From Fluviicola sp. (lineage in GTDB: Bacteria; Bacteroidota; Bacteroidia; Flavobacteriales_D; Crocinitomicaceae), in assembly GCA_029866325.1 (NCBI GenBank), contig JARWZO010000010.1, forward strand, positions 161,971 through 225,970: DNA of 64,000 nucleotides, read 5' to 3'. Position 1 is the first letter of the stretch. Each line of letters begins with the position of its first letter. The notes beneath the pieces were generated by a model, which did no database searches, was not told where the DNA came from, and saw only the letters and a list, made by a program, of their open reading frames with translations. Position numbers and translations under genes: made by a program. Positions 25,885 through 34,255 of the stretch are shown here, piece by piece.

Positions 25885-27848
25885 TGAAAAAAGTTGGACT
25901 CTTTGGCAATCCGAATACCGGAAAAAGTTCGCTTTTTAACCGTTTGACGGGACTAAAACAGCGTGTTGGAAACTTTCCGGGCGTCACTGTAGACAAGCAA
26001 TTGGGCAACCTCAAATTTGGGGACGAAACCGTTCAAATCATAGACTTTCCGGGCACTTACAGCATTTACCCACGATCTAAAGATGAACAGGTCGTTTATA
26101 AGGTCATCAGTAATCCCAGTCATGCCGATTATCCCGATTTGGCAATCGTAGTAGTAGATGCTTCCAATCTGGAACGCAATTTATTACTCTTCAGTCAGAT
26201 TTATGACCTCGGCATTCCAACCGTTTTGGTGCTCAATCTTACGGATGTTGCTTCCAAAAACGGGTTAGTGATCAATCTAGATCAATTACACGTTCACTTT
26301 CCGAATACCACCATTGTTCGCAGTAATGCACGTGTTGGACTTGGCATGAAGGAGCTTCAGGAAGCAATTGCCGTGTTGAACGACTCGGAAAAAACACCTA
26401 ACACGACTGAATCCATTCCACTTGTTGCAATGGATGACCTGATAGCACAAAGTGCCGATACCACCACCCGATTTGAACGCATCAAGCGCATCGTGGCAGA
26501 TGTAGTGGTCAAAAAAGAGAATCCGGTAAGTCAGCATTTTTCTTCCAAACTGGATCGTTGGTTGGTGCATCCGATTCTGGGTTATGTGATCTTTTTTTCG
26601 GTGTTGCTGGTTATTTTCCAAACCGTTTTTTCACTGGCTTCCTACCCGATGGATTGGATCGATATGGGATTTGCCAATCTTGCGGAATGGACTGCAGCTA
26701 CTTTACCTGAAGGTTTGTTTTCGCGCCTGCTCACCGAAGGAATTATTCCCGGAATTGGCGGTGTATTGATTTTTATTCCGCAAATCGGGTTGTTGTTTTT
26801 CCTCATCAGTATTTTGGAAGAAACCGGCTACATGGCGCGTGTGGTGTTCATTATGGACAAACTCATGCGTCCGTTCGGGCTCAATGGTAAAAGTGTGGTG
26901 CCGCTCATTTCCAGCGCCGCTTGTGCTATTCCCGGTGTGATGGCCACACGAACCATTCAATCTTGGAACGAGCGCCTCACAACAATTCTTGTGGCTCCAT
27001 TAATGAGTTGCAGTGCCAGAATTCCGGTTTATACCTTATTGATCGCTTTGGTGATTCCCGACCAGCAAATCTGGGGATTCCTGAACTTACAAGGATTGGT
27101 GCTCTTCGGATTGTATGCCCTGGGTTTGGTTACAGCTTTGTTAGTAGCGTTGGTCATCAAACAATTTTTTAGAAAAAGTAGCGAGCGCAGTGTGTTTTTA
27201 TTGGAATTACCGGCATACAAAGCACCGCGCTGGGCCAATGTGGGATTGGAAGTCTTTCAAAAAGTGAAACTCTTTGTGCTGGATGCGGGAAAAATCATCT
27301 TAGCCATTTCGATCATATTGTGGGCTTTGGCCTCGTTTGGTCCGGGTGATGACATGGAGAAAGCAGCGGCTGCCGTAATCGCTCCCGAAACTGAGAATCC
27401 AATAGCCGTAGCAGCTTACGAAGATCAGGTTGCAGCCACCAAATTGCAGCATTCGTACATGGGGATTTTAGGGAAAACCATCGAACCGGTGATCAAACCA
27501 TTGGGTTATGACTGGAAAATGGGGATTTCACTGCTTACCTCATTTGCCGCCCGCGAAGTATTTGTAGGATCGTTGGCAACCATTTATTCGGTTCATCAGG
27601 AAAGCGATGACCCAAAACCCTTGATTGATCGCTTGCGCAACGAAAAATATTTGAACGGAAAACCGGTATATACCTTGGCTAGCGGTGTTTCCTTATTAGT
27701 GTTTTATGCTTTTGCTATGCAATGTATGGCCACACTTGCGGTAGTGAAACGCGAAACCAAATCGTGGAAATGGCCGCTCATTCAATTAGGATACATGGGC
27801 GTTTTGGCGTATCTTGGTGCTTTCATCGCTTATCAATTATTGAAATAA
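25884..27848 (+). CDS. feoB: Ferrous iron transporter FeoB
   Basis: 654 residues. N-terminal G domain with G1 GNPNTGKSSLFN, the switch region VGNFPGVTVDKQ, G3 DFPGTYSIYP and G4 NLTD. A helical GDI-like domain follows, then two Gate regions with FIPQIGLLFFLISILEETGYM and PLMSCSARIPVYTLL, whose Cys is the conserved pore residue. It is somewhat shorter than the Escherichia protein but complete. GTP-controlled import of Fe(II) across the inner membrane. A Cys-rich membrane peptide gene overlaps its end (TAATG). Confidence 0.97.
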   Translation: MKKVGLFGNPNTGKSSLFNRLTGLKQRVGNFPGVTVDKQLGNLKFGDETVQIIDFPGTYSIYPRSKDEQVVYKVISNPSHADYPDLAIVVVDASNLERNLLLFSQIYDLGIPTVLVLNLTDVASKNGLVINLDQLHVHFPNTTIVRSNARVGLGMKELQEAIAVLNDSEKTPNTTESIPLVAMDDLIAQSADTTTRFERIKRIVADVVVKKENPVSQHFSSKLDRWLVHPILGYVIFFSVLLVIFQTVFSLASYPMDWIDMGFANLAEWTAATLPEGLFSRLLTEGIIPGIGGVLIFIPQIGLLFFLISILEETGYMARVVFIMDKLMRPFGLNGKSVVPLISSAACAIPGVMATRTIQSWNERLTTILVAPLMSCSARIPVYTLLIALVIPDQQIWGFLNLQGLVLFGLYALGLVTALLVALVIKQFFRKSSERSVFLLELPAYKAPRWANVGLEVFQKVKLFVLDAGKIILAISIILWALASFGPGDDMEKAAAAVIAPETENPIAVAAYEDQVAATKLQHSYMGILGKTIEPVIKPLGYDWKMGISLLTSFAAREVFVGSLATIYSVHQESDDPKPLIDRLRNEKYLNGKPVYTLASGVSLLVFYAFAMQCMATLAVVKRETKSWKWPLIQLGYMGVLAYLGAFIAYQLLK

Positions 27849-27985
27849 TGCAAACCGTAATTGTTGGATTAATTATCGCCGCAGCCGCAGCTTATCTAGG
27901 CATAAGGGCTTACAAACTATGGTTTGGCACTCAGCAAAAAGGGTGCGAAAAATGCGCCGTTCACAAAGAACAGTCAAACAGCTGA
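27848..27985 (+). CDS. FeoB-associated Cys-rich membrane protein
   Basis: 45 residues, one N-terminal transmembrane helix (VIVGLIIAAAAAYLGIRAY), then a short tail with C-E-K-C-A-V-H. It starts inside the feoB stop codon. Size, position and the CxxC tail are those of the FeoB-associated Cys-rich family, thought to fill a FeoC-like role. A longer in-frame start at 27722 lies within feoB and is unlikely. Confidence 0.88.
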   Translation: MQTVIVGLIIAAAAAYLGIRAYKLWFGTQQKGCEKCAVHKEQSNS

Positions 27986-28055
27986 GTTCCCACTGAGCTT
28001 TTTTCACCAACACTAAAGAAATGACATTTCGAATCGGCTAGCCGATATGTTCTTT

Positions 28056-28220
28056 CTCCCACAAATACACAGATTTCTGCTCTCGGCCTTAGGCTGCTCG
28101 CCAATAAACAAAAGCGTGTCCGTTGCGCCTTTGCTGATCGCATGCCGCCAATAGCTTTAGCGATGGCACAAGCTTCAACGTAAGCATTAGGCACCCAAAA
28201 AATCTGTGCATCTGTGGGAG
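28056..28220. repeat. 165-bp element bounded by CTCCCAC inverted repeats
   Basis: Ends CTCCCACAAATACACAGATT (28056-28075) and its imperfect reverse complement ending CTGTGGGAG (to 28220) match at 19 of 21 positions. The interior shows no coding pattern on either strand that I trust. A 14-bp palindrome ATCGGCTAGCCGAT lies just outside at 28033-28046. The layout is that of a MITE- or REP-like intergenic element. Confidence 0.6.
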
Positions 28221-28255
28221 ACCTGTTACAACATCCTATGAAATAGGATATGCCA

Positions 28256-28420
28256 TTAGCTTCTTGAACGCGCCGCCACAATAATACTTGCAACTGCAAG
28301 CGGCAACGGAATCCACCAAACATCACCGAGCTCAGACAAGTGAGAATCGTTTCTGAATGAGTACATAACAGCTGCACCTATTAAACAAAGTGCTCCGAGA
28401 ATGATAAAAAGTACGCGCAT
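28256..28420 (-). CDS. 54-residue membrane protein
   Basis: ATG at 28420, stop TAA at 28256-28258. The product has two hydrophobic segments: VLFIILGALCLIGAAVMYS, then a polar hairpin (FRNDSHLSELGD), then WWIPLPLAVASIIVAA, ending R-S-R-S. This is a plausible two-helix inner-membrane protein and reads far better than the overlapping 138-residue frame. No family is recognised. It is transcribed toward the CTCCCAC element and away from lemA. Confidence 0.55.
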   Translation of the reverse strand: MRVLFIILGALCLIGAAVMYSFRNDSHLSELGDVWWIPLPLAVASIIVAARSRS

Positions 28421-28534
28421 GTTTTTCTTTTAAAAATAGAATTTTTCATCAATCGGAATACGGCGAAGTCAAAAAACATTCACAAATCACAACCACTTCG
28501 ATATATACCCTATATTCGTGCTAAAACCTTTAGC

Positions 28535-29077
28535 GTGTTACTAATTCTCGGCAGTTGTCTGCTTCTTTTATTGATATTGATTGTGGTCTTCATCTCACTT
28601 TACAACCGTTTGGTGAAATCGCGCAACTTGGTGCAAAGCGCCTTTGCGGATATTGATGTGAACCTGACCAAGCGTTTTGTTTTGGTTCCTAATTTGGTAG
28701 CTATTACCAAAAATTATGCGCAATACGAAAGTTCTTTACTGGAAAAACTAGTTCAGGAACGCAGTGGAACCGGCGCTATTCAAGAAACATCTTCCCTTGA
28801 TGAAAAAATGAGCAATGCGTTCAAAAAAATGAGTGTTGTGGTGGAGAATTATCCGGATCTAAAAGCCAACCACACCTTTTTGAAATTGATGGAAGATTTG
28901 GGGCAAATTGAAGACCATCTACTCTACGCCCGCCGGTTTTATAATGGAACGACTCGTGTTTACAATACGGATATTCAATCGTTTCCGGCTGTTGTAATTG
29001 CCAAACTATTTGGTTTTAAACAATTACCTTTTTATGAAGTCAGTTCGGCTCTTGAGCGCGAAGTTCCGATTATATAA
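28535..29077 (+). CDS. lemA: LemA family membrane protein
   Basis: 180 residues with a GTG start. One N-terminal transmembrane helix (LLILGSCLLLLLILIVVFIS) is followed by YNRLVKSRNLVQSAFADIDV and RFVLVPNLVAITKNYAQYE, the LemA signature, then a helical bundle (LMEDLGQIEDHLLYARRFYN, YNTDIQSFPAVVIAKLFGF). It is directly upstream of the DUF2207 protein, a frequent pairing. Function of the pair is unknown; envelope maintenance is inferred. Confidence 0.92.
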   Translation: MLLILGSCLLLLLILIVVFISLYNRLVKSRNLVQSAFADIDVNLTKRFVLVPNLVAITKNYAQYESSLLEKLVQERSGTGAIQETSSLDEKMSNAFKKMSVVVENYPDLKANHTFLKLMEDLGQIEDHLLYARRFYNGTTRVYNTDIQSFPAVVIAKLFGFKQLPFYEVSSALEREVPII

Positions 29078-29116
29078 GCCCTTTTGTTATTTTTAATCCT
29101 TCAGGAAATACAACTT

Positions 29117-30874
29117 ATGATCAAAACAATTTTTTTCGTTGCTCTTTTCGCCTGTTTGGGAGCTTTTCCGATTTCAGCTCAAACCAGTGGAGAATCACCT
29201 GATCCGTATGTTTATCAAAATGAACGCATTATGTGCTTTCATTCAATTATGCAGGTGCAAAAAGACTGTTCTGTTAAGATCACGGAACGCATTACGGTTT
29301 ACGCAAAAGGCATCGACATTAATCACGGGATTTTTCGCGATTTGCCGCTGTATTACAACTACGAAGGCGGAAGAACCGACGTTGGTTTCACGCTGAACAG
29401 TGTAAAACTCGACGGTAAACCCGAAGATTATCATACAGAAGGCATGGATAACGGCATCCGGATTTATGCAGGCAGTGAAGACCGGTTGGTTTCTGACGGA
29501 AAACACACCTACGAATTTTCCTACACTGTTGATCATGTATTGGGTTTGAAAGATCCGAAATTTGATGAATTGTACTGGAATGTAAACGGAAACGGTTGGA
29601 TTTTTACCATCGATACCGTTCGTGGGGAAGTTCATTACCCGAAAGACGCTAAGCTGGTTCAGTTTAGAGCCTATACGGGTAGAATGGGTGAAATGGGATT
29701 GGCTTTTAAAGCCGATACGCTTGAAGATGGCGTCATGTTTACTTCAACCAGAGCTTTTAGTGCTCAGGAAGGCATGACAATTGGCGTGGCATGGGATAAA
29801 AACCATCTTACCTACCCTACTTCTTTCGACAATTTTATTTATTGGGTGAAATCGCATTTTTTGTGGATTGTCGGCTTATTCGGGTTCATCATTACCTTGC
29901 TTTACAGCTATGTTACTTGGTTGCGTTATGGTCGTGACCCGAAACCCGGTGTGATCATGCCGCAATACGAAGCTCCGGAAGGATTTTCGCCGGCTGATGC
30001 CGCTTACCTGAACAATTACGGACGACGTACAACAAACATGTTTACCGGTCAGTTGGTCGGTTTGGCAACAAAAGGCCGTTTGACCATTGACGTGCAGGAA
30101 ACCGGAGGAATGTTCTCCAAAAAATTGTACACCATCAAACGCACGGATGATTCGGCTTGGAAAAAAGAACCGTTGTTGCCTTCGGAAGAAATGCTTTACA
30201 AGGACTTGTTTTCACATGGAGCCATCGTTCACATCACCCAAGGATCTTACAACAAAAACCTGCAGCAAGCACAACTTGATCTGATTGCTGAAATCAAGGA
30301 AAACCAAGGAGAAAAGTACATTCTCAAACGAAATAATCTAAAAGCCAAGCAATACATTTTCCCTATTTTGATGTTGCTGGTTGGAATCGGTGGCAGCTTT
30401 TTATTTGGTGGGAACATTGCCATTTTGATCGTGTTTTTTGTAGTAACCGTCATCATGAATATCATTTTCGGATTGTTGTTTGAGCAACCAACAGAATTGG
30501 GCCGAAGACGTATGGATGAATTGGCAGGATTCAAACTTTATATGGAATATTCCGATCGTGAACGCATTCGTTTAACCAATCCACCAACAATGAATTTTGA
30601 GCATTTTGAGAAGAATCTACCCTACGCGATTGCTCTCGGAGTTGCTTCTGAATGGAAAGGTCAATTTGATCAGGCGGAACTTGAAACACACATGTCGGGC
30701 GGACACTATTGGTACACCGGTGCTCTATTAATGGGGATGCACTCGTTTGATTTCGGCGATTTATCCAGTACCATTTCATCTGCTTCTACTCCACCAAGTT
30801 CTTCATCAGGAGGTTCAGGTGGAGGTGGTTTTTCCGGAGGAGGAGGAGGCGGCGGCGGAGGTGGCGGTTGGTAA
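29117..30874 (+). CDS. DUF2207 membrane protein with Gly-rich tail
   Basis: 585 residues from ATG 29117 (MIKTIFFVALFACLG). Signal peptide, extracytoplasmic DUF2207 domain (~20-230; VKITERITVYAKGIDINHGI, GIFRDLPLYYNYEGG), transmembrane helix near SHFLWIVGLFGFIITLLYSY, a cytoplasmic part with YEAPEGFSPADAAYL, and two more helices (IFPILMLLVGIGGSFLFGG, IAILIVFFVVTVIMNIIFGL). It ends in SGGSGGGGFSGG followed by a run of glycines and a final W, the tail seen in many DUF2207 proteins. Partner of LemA. Confidence 0.9.
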   Translation: MIKTIFFVALFACLGAFPISAQTSGESPDPYVYQNERIMCFHSIMQVQKDCSVKITERITVYAKGIDINHGIFRDLPLYYNYEGGRTDVGFTLNSVKLDGKPEDYHTEGMDNGIRIYAGSEDRLVSDGKHTYEFSYTVDHVLGLKDPKFDELYWNVNGNGWIFTIDTVRGEVHYPKDAKLVQFRAYTGRMGEMGLAFKADTLEDGVMFTSTRAFSAQEGMTIGVAWDKNHLTYPTSFDNFIYWVKSHFLWIVGLFGFIITLLYSYVTWLRYGRDPKPGVIMPQYEAPEGFSPADAAYLNNYGRRTTNMFTGQLVGLATKGRLTIDVQETGGMFSKKLYTIKRTDDSAWKKEPLLPSEEMLYKDLFSHGAIVHITQGSYNKNLQQAQLDLIAEIKENQGEKYILKRNNLKAKQYIFPILMLLVGIGGSFLFGGNIAILIVFFVVTVIMNIIFGLLFEQPTELGRRRMDELAGFKLYMEYSDRERIRLTNPPTMNFEHFEKNLPYAIALGVASEWKGQFDQAELETHMSGGHYWYTGALLMGMHSFDFGDLSSTISSASTPPSSSSGGSGGGGFSGGGGGGGGGGGW

Positions 30875-30892
30875 ACTTTAAACACGTTTCGC

Positions 30893-31843
30893 ATGCGTTA
30901 TTATCCTTTTACTTATCGAAAAAACAACTTACATGTTGTACAACTTTTTTTCGTTGGCGGACTTGGTCTAATGCTATTTGTTTTTGGTTTGTTGTTTTTA
31001 AACGCCTCTTTTACTGTAACCGGAGATGATAATCAATTGTTTTTGATTTTGATGGTAGCCATGATGTTACCCGGAATAGCAATTGTATGGTTTTCCTATT
31101 TCTACTTCAATCGTATGCGCCACTTTAATTCGGATCAAACCACCCAATATGGGGTAACGATTAACGAAAACTCGGTTTATTGCCTGCAATTTGATGGCTT
31201 AAAACAAAGAGAATGGAAAGTCGATTTGTCATCAATAACCGCATTAAGAACACGCATTTACAAAGGCATTTGGTATATTGATTTTAAAATTGACCGCAAG
31301 CTGTATTTCATTAATACATCTTTGCTTACAAAAGCAGATTGTGATGACCTTTTTTACTGTCTGGAGCAAGGCAAAACTCCTGCTGTAAATGACGTTGAAC
31401 CGACTCGTGAAGACAGAATGTTGCAACAGATTCACTTAGAAATCGCTGCAGCATACATTGCCTCTTTGGAAGCAACAATGGCATTCACGATTAAGAAATC
31501 CTGGAAGAAAATCGATGACTCGCACTACTTGTTTGGGTTTGATGAAGAAAACCCCGAATCTGTGCATCTTCAATTAACCATTTATGGTGCATCAAGTGGC
31601 GATTATTATTCAGGTTCTACCGAATTCGAGAATTGGTTTAAACTCATCAATGCCTATGACAGAAGTCGGAAAAACATTGGTTTAAACTTCATTCATACAT
31701 CCACTAGTCTTGCGGGAAATTGTTCCTATTTTGAAACGACTAACGTTAGCGAAAACAATCTGCTTGCTTTTAAAAGCATCTTTTCTGAATTGAGGAATAA
31801 CACCATCCAAATTCCGGATTATTTCCCTTCAGTTGTTTCTTGA
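30893..31843 (+). CDS. Hypothetical membrane protein
   Basis: 316 residues. Two N-terminal transmembrane helices (LFFVGGLGLMLFVFGLLFLN and LILMVAMMLPGIAIVWFSYF) precede a cytoplasmic part with a PH-like beta segment (YGVTINENSVYCLQFDGL, IWYIDFKIDRKLYFI) and a ~150-residue C-terminal region. No family is recognised. It follows the DUF2207 gene by 18 bp, so it is probably the third gene of the lemA operon. Its 3' end overlaps the convergent S4-domain gene by 25 bp. Confidence 0.7.
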   Translation: MRYYPFTYRKNNLHVVQLFFVGGLGLMLFVFGLLFLNASFTVTGDDNQLFLILMVAMMLPGIAIVWFSYFYFNRMRHFNSDQTTQYGVTINENSVYCLQFDGLKQREWKVDLSSITALRTRIYKGIWYIDFKIDRKLYFINTSLLTKADCDDLFYCLEQGKTPAVNDVEPTREDRMLQQIHLEIAAAYIASLEATMAFTIKKSWKKIDDSHYLFGFDEENPESVHLQLTIYGASSGDYYSGSTEFENWFKLINAYDRSRKNIGLNFIHTSTSLAGNCSYFETTNVSENNLLAFKSIFSELRNNTIQIPDYFPSVVS

Positions 31844-32241
31844 TCGGTTGGCAATTCATCTTCGTCTTCCAACCATTCAAAAAACGAATCGAAATTATCA
31901 CGGTCTTTGCGTGAAGGTCTGCCAGTACCATATTCGCGGTAAACACTCTGTGCCTGCTGATAGGTCTTGAATTTCTCCAATTCCATCGGGTCTGTGACAT
32001 CAATCAGGTAATCGGCAACGAGCTTGGCTCCTACTCGTCTGTCGAGCAAATCTTTGATTTTGTAAGAAAAAACGGCATTGTTTTTAATGATTGAAATGGT
32101 ATCACCAACTTTTACATCCTTAGACGGTTTTGCTCCGGCGCCATTGAGTTTCACCTTTCCTTTTTGTACCAATTCAGTGGCTAACGTGCGTGTTTTACAC
32201 AGGCGTACAAACCACACAAACTTATCCAATCGATAACTCAT
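31819..32241 (-). CDS. S4-domain RNA-binding protein (Hsp15-like)
   Basis: 140 residues. S4 domain at the N-terminus (MSYRLDKFVWFVRLCKTRTL, ATELVQKGKVKLNGAGAKPS, KVGDTISI), followed by a basic/acidic tail. Hsp15 proteins bind stalled 50S-peptidyl-tRNA complexes; assignment to that subgroup is by size and motif only. The ATG lies inside the 3' end of the MmcQ/YjbR gene (20-nt overlap), implying coupling. Confidence 0.85.
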   Translation of the reverse strand: MSYRLDKFVWFVRLCKTRTLATELVQKGKVKLNGAGAKPSKDVKVGDTISIIKNNAVFSYKIKDLLDRRVGAKLVADYLIDVTDPMELEKFKTYQQAQSVYREYGTGRPSRKDRDNFDSFFEWLEDEDELPTDQETTEGK

Positions 32242-32575
32242 GCTGTAGTTTTTTAGGAAGTGAAGAAACGACCAAATCGTAAGAGTGTACGATCAACTCT
32301 TGTACTTGGGTCGAACTGAGTTCGTTGTTTAGCAAAACGGTATTCCAATGCGTTTTGTTCATGTGCCAACCCGGTTGAACAGAAGCATAACGCTCACGTA
32401 GATCAATCGCTCGTTCCGGATCGCATTTCAAGTTGATCGAATCGGGCGTTTCCACGTCAATCAAGGCATACATTTTACCCATAACTTTAAACACAAGGGT
32501 TTTCTGATCAAAGGGGAAATGTTCGGTAGTTCCTTTGAGTTGGAGACAGAATTGGAGAATTTCGTCGAGATGCAT
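32222..32575 (-). CDS. MmcQ/YjbR family protein
   Basis: 117 residues. YjbR fold: LDEILQFCLQLKGTTEHFPF, LVFKVMGKMYALID, INLKCDPERAIDLRERY, PGWHMNKTHWNTVLL, LIVHSYDLVVSSLPKK. A small cytoplasmic DNA-binding-like protein of unknown role. First gene of a two-gene leftward operon. Confidence 0.92.
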   Translation of the reverse strand: MHLDEILQFCLQLKGTTEHFPFDQKTLVFKVMGKMYALIDVETPDSINLKCDPERAIDLRERYASVQPGWHMNKTHWNTVLLNNELSSTQVQELIVHSYDLVVSSLPKKLQHELSIG

Positions 32576-32615
32576 GGTACGAAAATAGAAAATTTGTACT
32601 TGCTTTAGTTAGGGT

Positions 32616-32676
32616 CTGCTGAAAAAACAGAACTGCTCTACTAACAGCGATTTCATAATTTTTACTTTTTCAGCAG
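32616..32676. repeat. Short inverted repeat in spacer
   Basis: CTGCTGAAAAA (32616-32626) and TTTTTCAGCAG (32666-32676), 11-bp perfect arms, in the divergent 209-bp spacer. Possible transcription-ending or regulatory structure. Confidence 0.5.
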
Positions 32677-32784
32677 CACTAGTTAACTTCAAGTGTTTCT
32701 ACTCAAGAATAAAAACAAGTAATCTTCACCTAGTGAATAATTTCATGAAATTACATCTTTGTGACAAACGTTTAAACCAAAATT

Positions 32785-34146
32785 ATGTCAACATTAAACT
32801 TAACATTTACAAACAATAGTGGTCACCATAACAAAAATGTATCCATCGGCTTTGTTCCGGGAAGCACAACTGCCGCGTTTAACATTACAAATGCTACAGA
32901 TAACAGTGCAATAAATGAATTGAATTACAATTATTCCGGCACAGGAAATTGGTACACATTGACGGAGCTACAGAACGGAGTAAATATTACGAATTTCAGT
33001 GGTCGTATTTATGTTTGTTATGACGGCGCTTGGGCGGTTCAAGGAAATGGCTATGAACCAGCTCAGGCTGTAAATGATCCTAACTTTTACCTTCGTTACG
33101 ATAAAATGGAAATTACATTCAATGGTGATGCATCCGATGTAGCAAATCTTACAAGTATCGATTATTGGAGTATTCCGATGAGTCTTTCCAGTTCTTTCCA
33201 AGGAAGTCCAGTTGCAGGAAACAGTGTTGCAGGGTTAGTTGGAACAACAACGGCTCAAGACATTTATAATACACTTTCAAATCTAACGCCACAAATACCA
33301 GCACAACTACCTGGAATCGGCGGTCCGGATGGAAGTCCTATTCAAGCTCTTGTGCCTGGTAGTTTTGTACAATACGGATCTGGTCCCGCCCCACTTACCA
33401 CTTTTGCGCGTATCATCGGTCCGTCTTCTTATCCTCCTATTTATCCGAATCAAGCTATTCCTGTAACTCCTTACGCTTTATTCAGCGGCTATTTAACGCA
33501 ATTGATTAATGATTTAGGCGTTGGAACCGCTGTTGGAAGTTTTATTGCTGGTCTTGGCAACGGAATGATTGCAACGATAGCTGGAAATTTTGAAGGAGTA
33601 GGACCAAAAGTTCCTTCAAGTGGACCACAAAGTAAGCAAGCTTACAACCTCGCAGCGACAATCGATAACGATATGAACATCACCCTTACAGGAATTGTAG
33701 GAAGCGGCACCACTACCAACACAACCATGTTTTTTGCTGTTGATGATTTATTGAATCCGTCTGGAATTTATGGAGGAAACACTCCCTTCAGTCTTAACGG
33801 AGCAGCAAGTGCTCCACCAGCAAATGACGTTTATGGCTGGATAAGTGGCGATCTATTCTCCGGAATTAACATTGGTGCTATTGGAAGCCTTGTTGTTGAT
33901 ACTAACAATCAGGAAGTTGGTTCGTTGACAAGTAGTGAATGGTTTCAACTACCTGTTTCCATGTTTTTCGGCGGTTTGCAAGCCAACAGTGCTTGTTATA
34001 ATCAATGGGCTGCTGCACTTCAACCTCTTTCACAAGCATATAGCTATGCATACACAGATCGTTTTGCGCATGTGTTTGCGAGCTTAAATCCAAGCAACGT
34101 AGATACATTAATCATCACATTGGAAGACGATAACATCATCCAATAA
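32785..34146 (+). CDS. GH64-like (thaumatin-fold) beta-1,3-glucanase-related protein
   Basis: 453 residues, no signal peptide: it opens with strand-forming STLNLTFTNNSGHHNKNVSI. The first ~140 residues resemble the thaumatin-like part of GH64 proteins (NFSGRIYVCYDGAW, FYLRYDKMEITFNG, LTSIDYWSIPMSLSSS), and the middle and end keep the family feel (FARIIGPSSYPP, NQEVGSLTSSEWFQLPVSMF, CYNQWAAALQPLSQAYSYAY, DRFAHVFASLNPSNVDTLII). Catalytic acidic residues were not located with confidence, so enzymatic activity is unproven. It is monocistronic with a strong terminator. A cytosolic or non-classically exported sugar-binding protein is an alternative. Confidence 0.55.
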   Translation: MSTLNLTFTNNSGHHNKNVSIGFVPGSTTAAFNITNATDNSAINELNYNYSGTGNWYTLTELQNGVNITNFSGRIYVCYDGAWAVQGNGYEPAQAVNDPNFYLRYDKMEITFNGDASDVANLTSIDYWSIPMSLSSSFQGSPVAGNSVAGLVGTTTAQDIYNTLSNLTPQIPAQLPGIGGPDGSPIQALVPGSFVQYGSGPAPLTTFARIIGPSSYPPIYPNQAIPVTPYALFSGYLTQLINDLGVGTAVGSFIAGLGNGMIATIAGNFEGVGPKVPSSGPQSKQAYNLAATIDNDMNITLTGIVGSGTTTNTTMFFAVDDLLNPSGIYGGNTPFSLNGAASAPPANDVYGWISGDLFSGINIGAIGSLVVDTNNQEVGSLTSSEWFQLPVSMFFGGLQANSACYNQWAAALQPLSQAYSYAYTDRFAHVFASLNPSNVDTLIITLEDDNIIQ

Positions 34147-34156
34147 AATAATGAAT

Positions 34157-34196
34157 AAAAGCGGTTTATCATTGATTTGGTAAGCCGCTTTTATTT
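34157..34196 (+). terminator. Intrinsic terminator
   Basis: Stem AAAAGCGGTTTA (34157-34168) with TAAGCCGCTTTT (34181-34192), one mismatch, then a T-rich tract. Ends the GH64-like gene. Confidence 0.85.
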
Positions 34197-34228
34197 TGAA
34201 ACTAACATCTTCATAAACATTGATTGGC

Positions 34229-34236
34229 TACATTTG
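34229..34236 (+). promoter_or_regulatory. Bacteroidota -7 box of ispG
   Basis: TACATTTG, TAnnTTTG type, 19 bp before the ispG ATG at 34256. Confidence 0.55.
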
Positions 34237-34255
34237 TTCTACAAACAAAAAGCGC

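Noticed and set aside
27961..28377. 138-residue minus-strand ORF
   Set aside because: Cys/Arg-rich composition without domain pattern, crosses the inverted-repeat element and overlaps the better 54-residue membrane frame.
30840..30874. Glycine run as a frameshift or sequencing artefact
   Set aside because: Gly-rich ends are usual in DUF2207 proteins and the frame closes normally.
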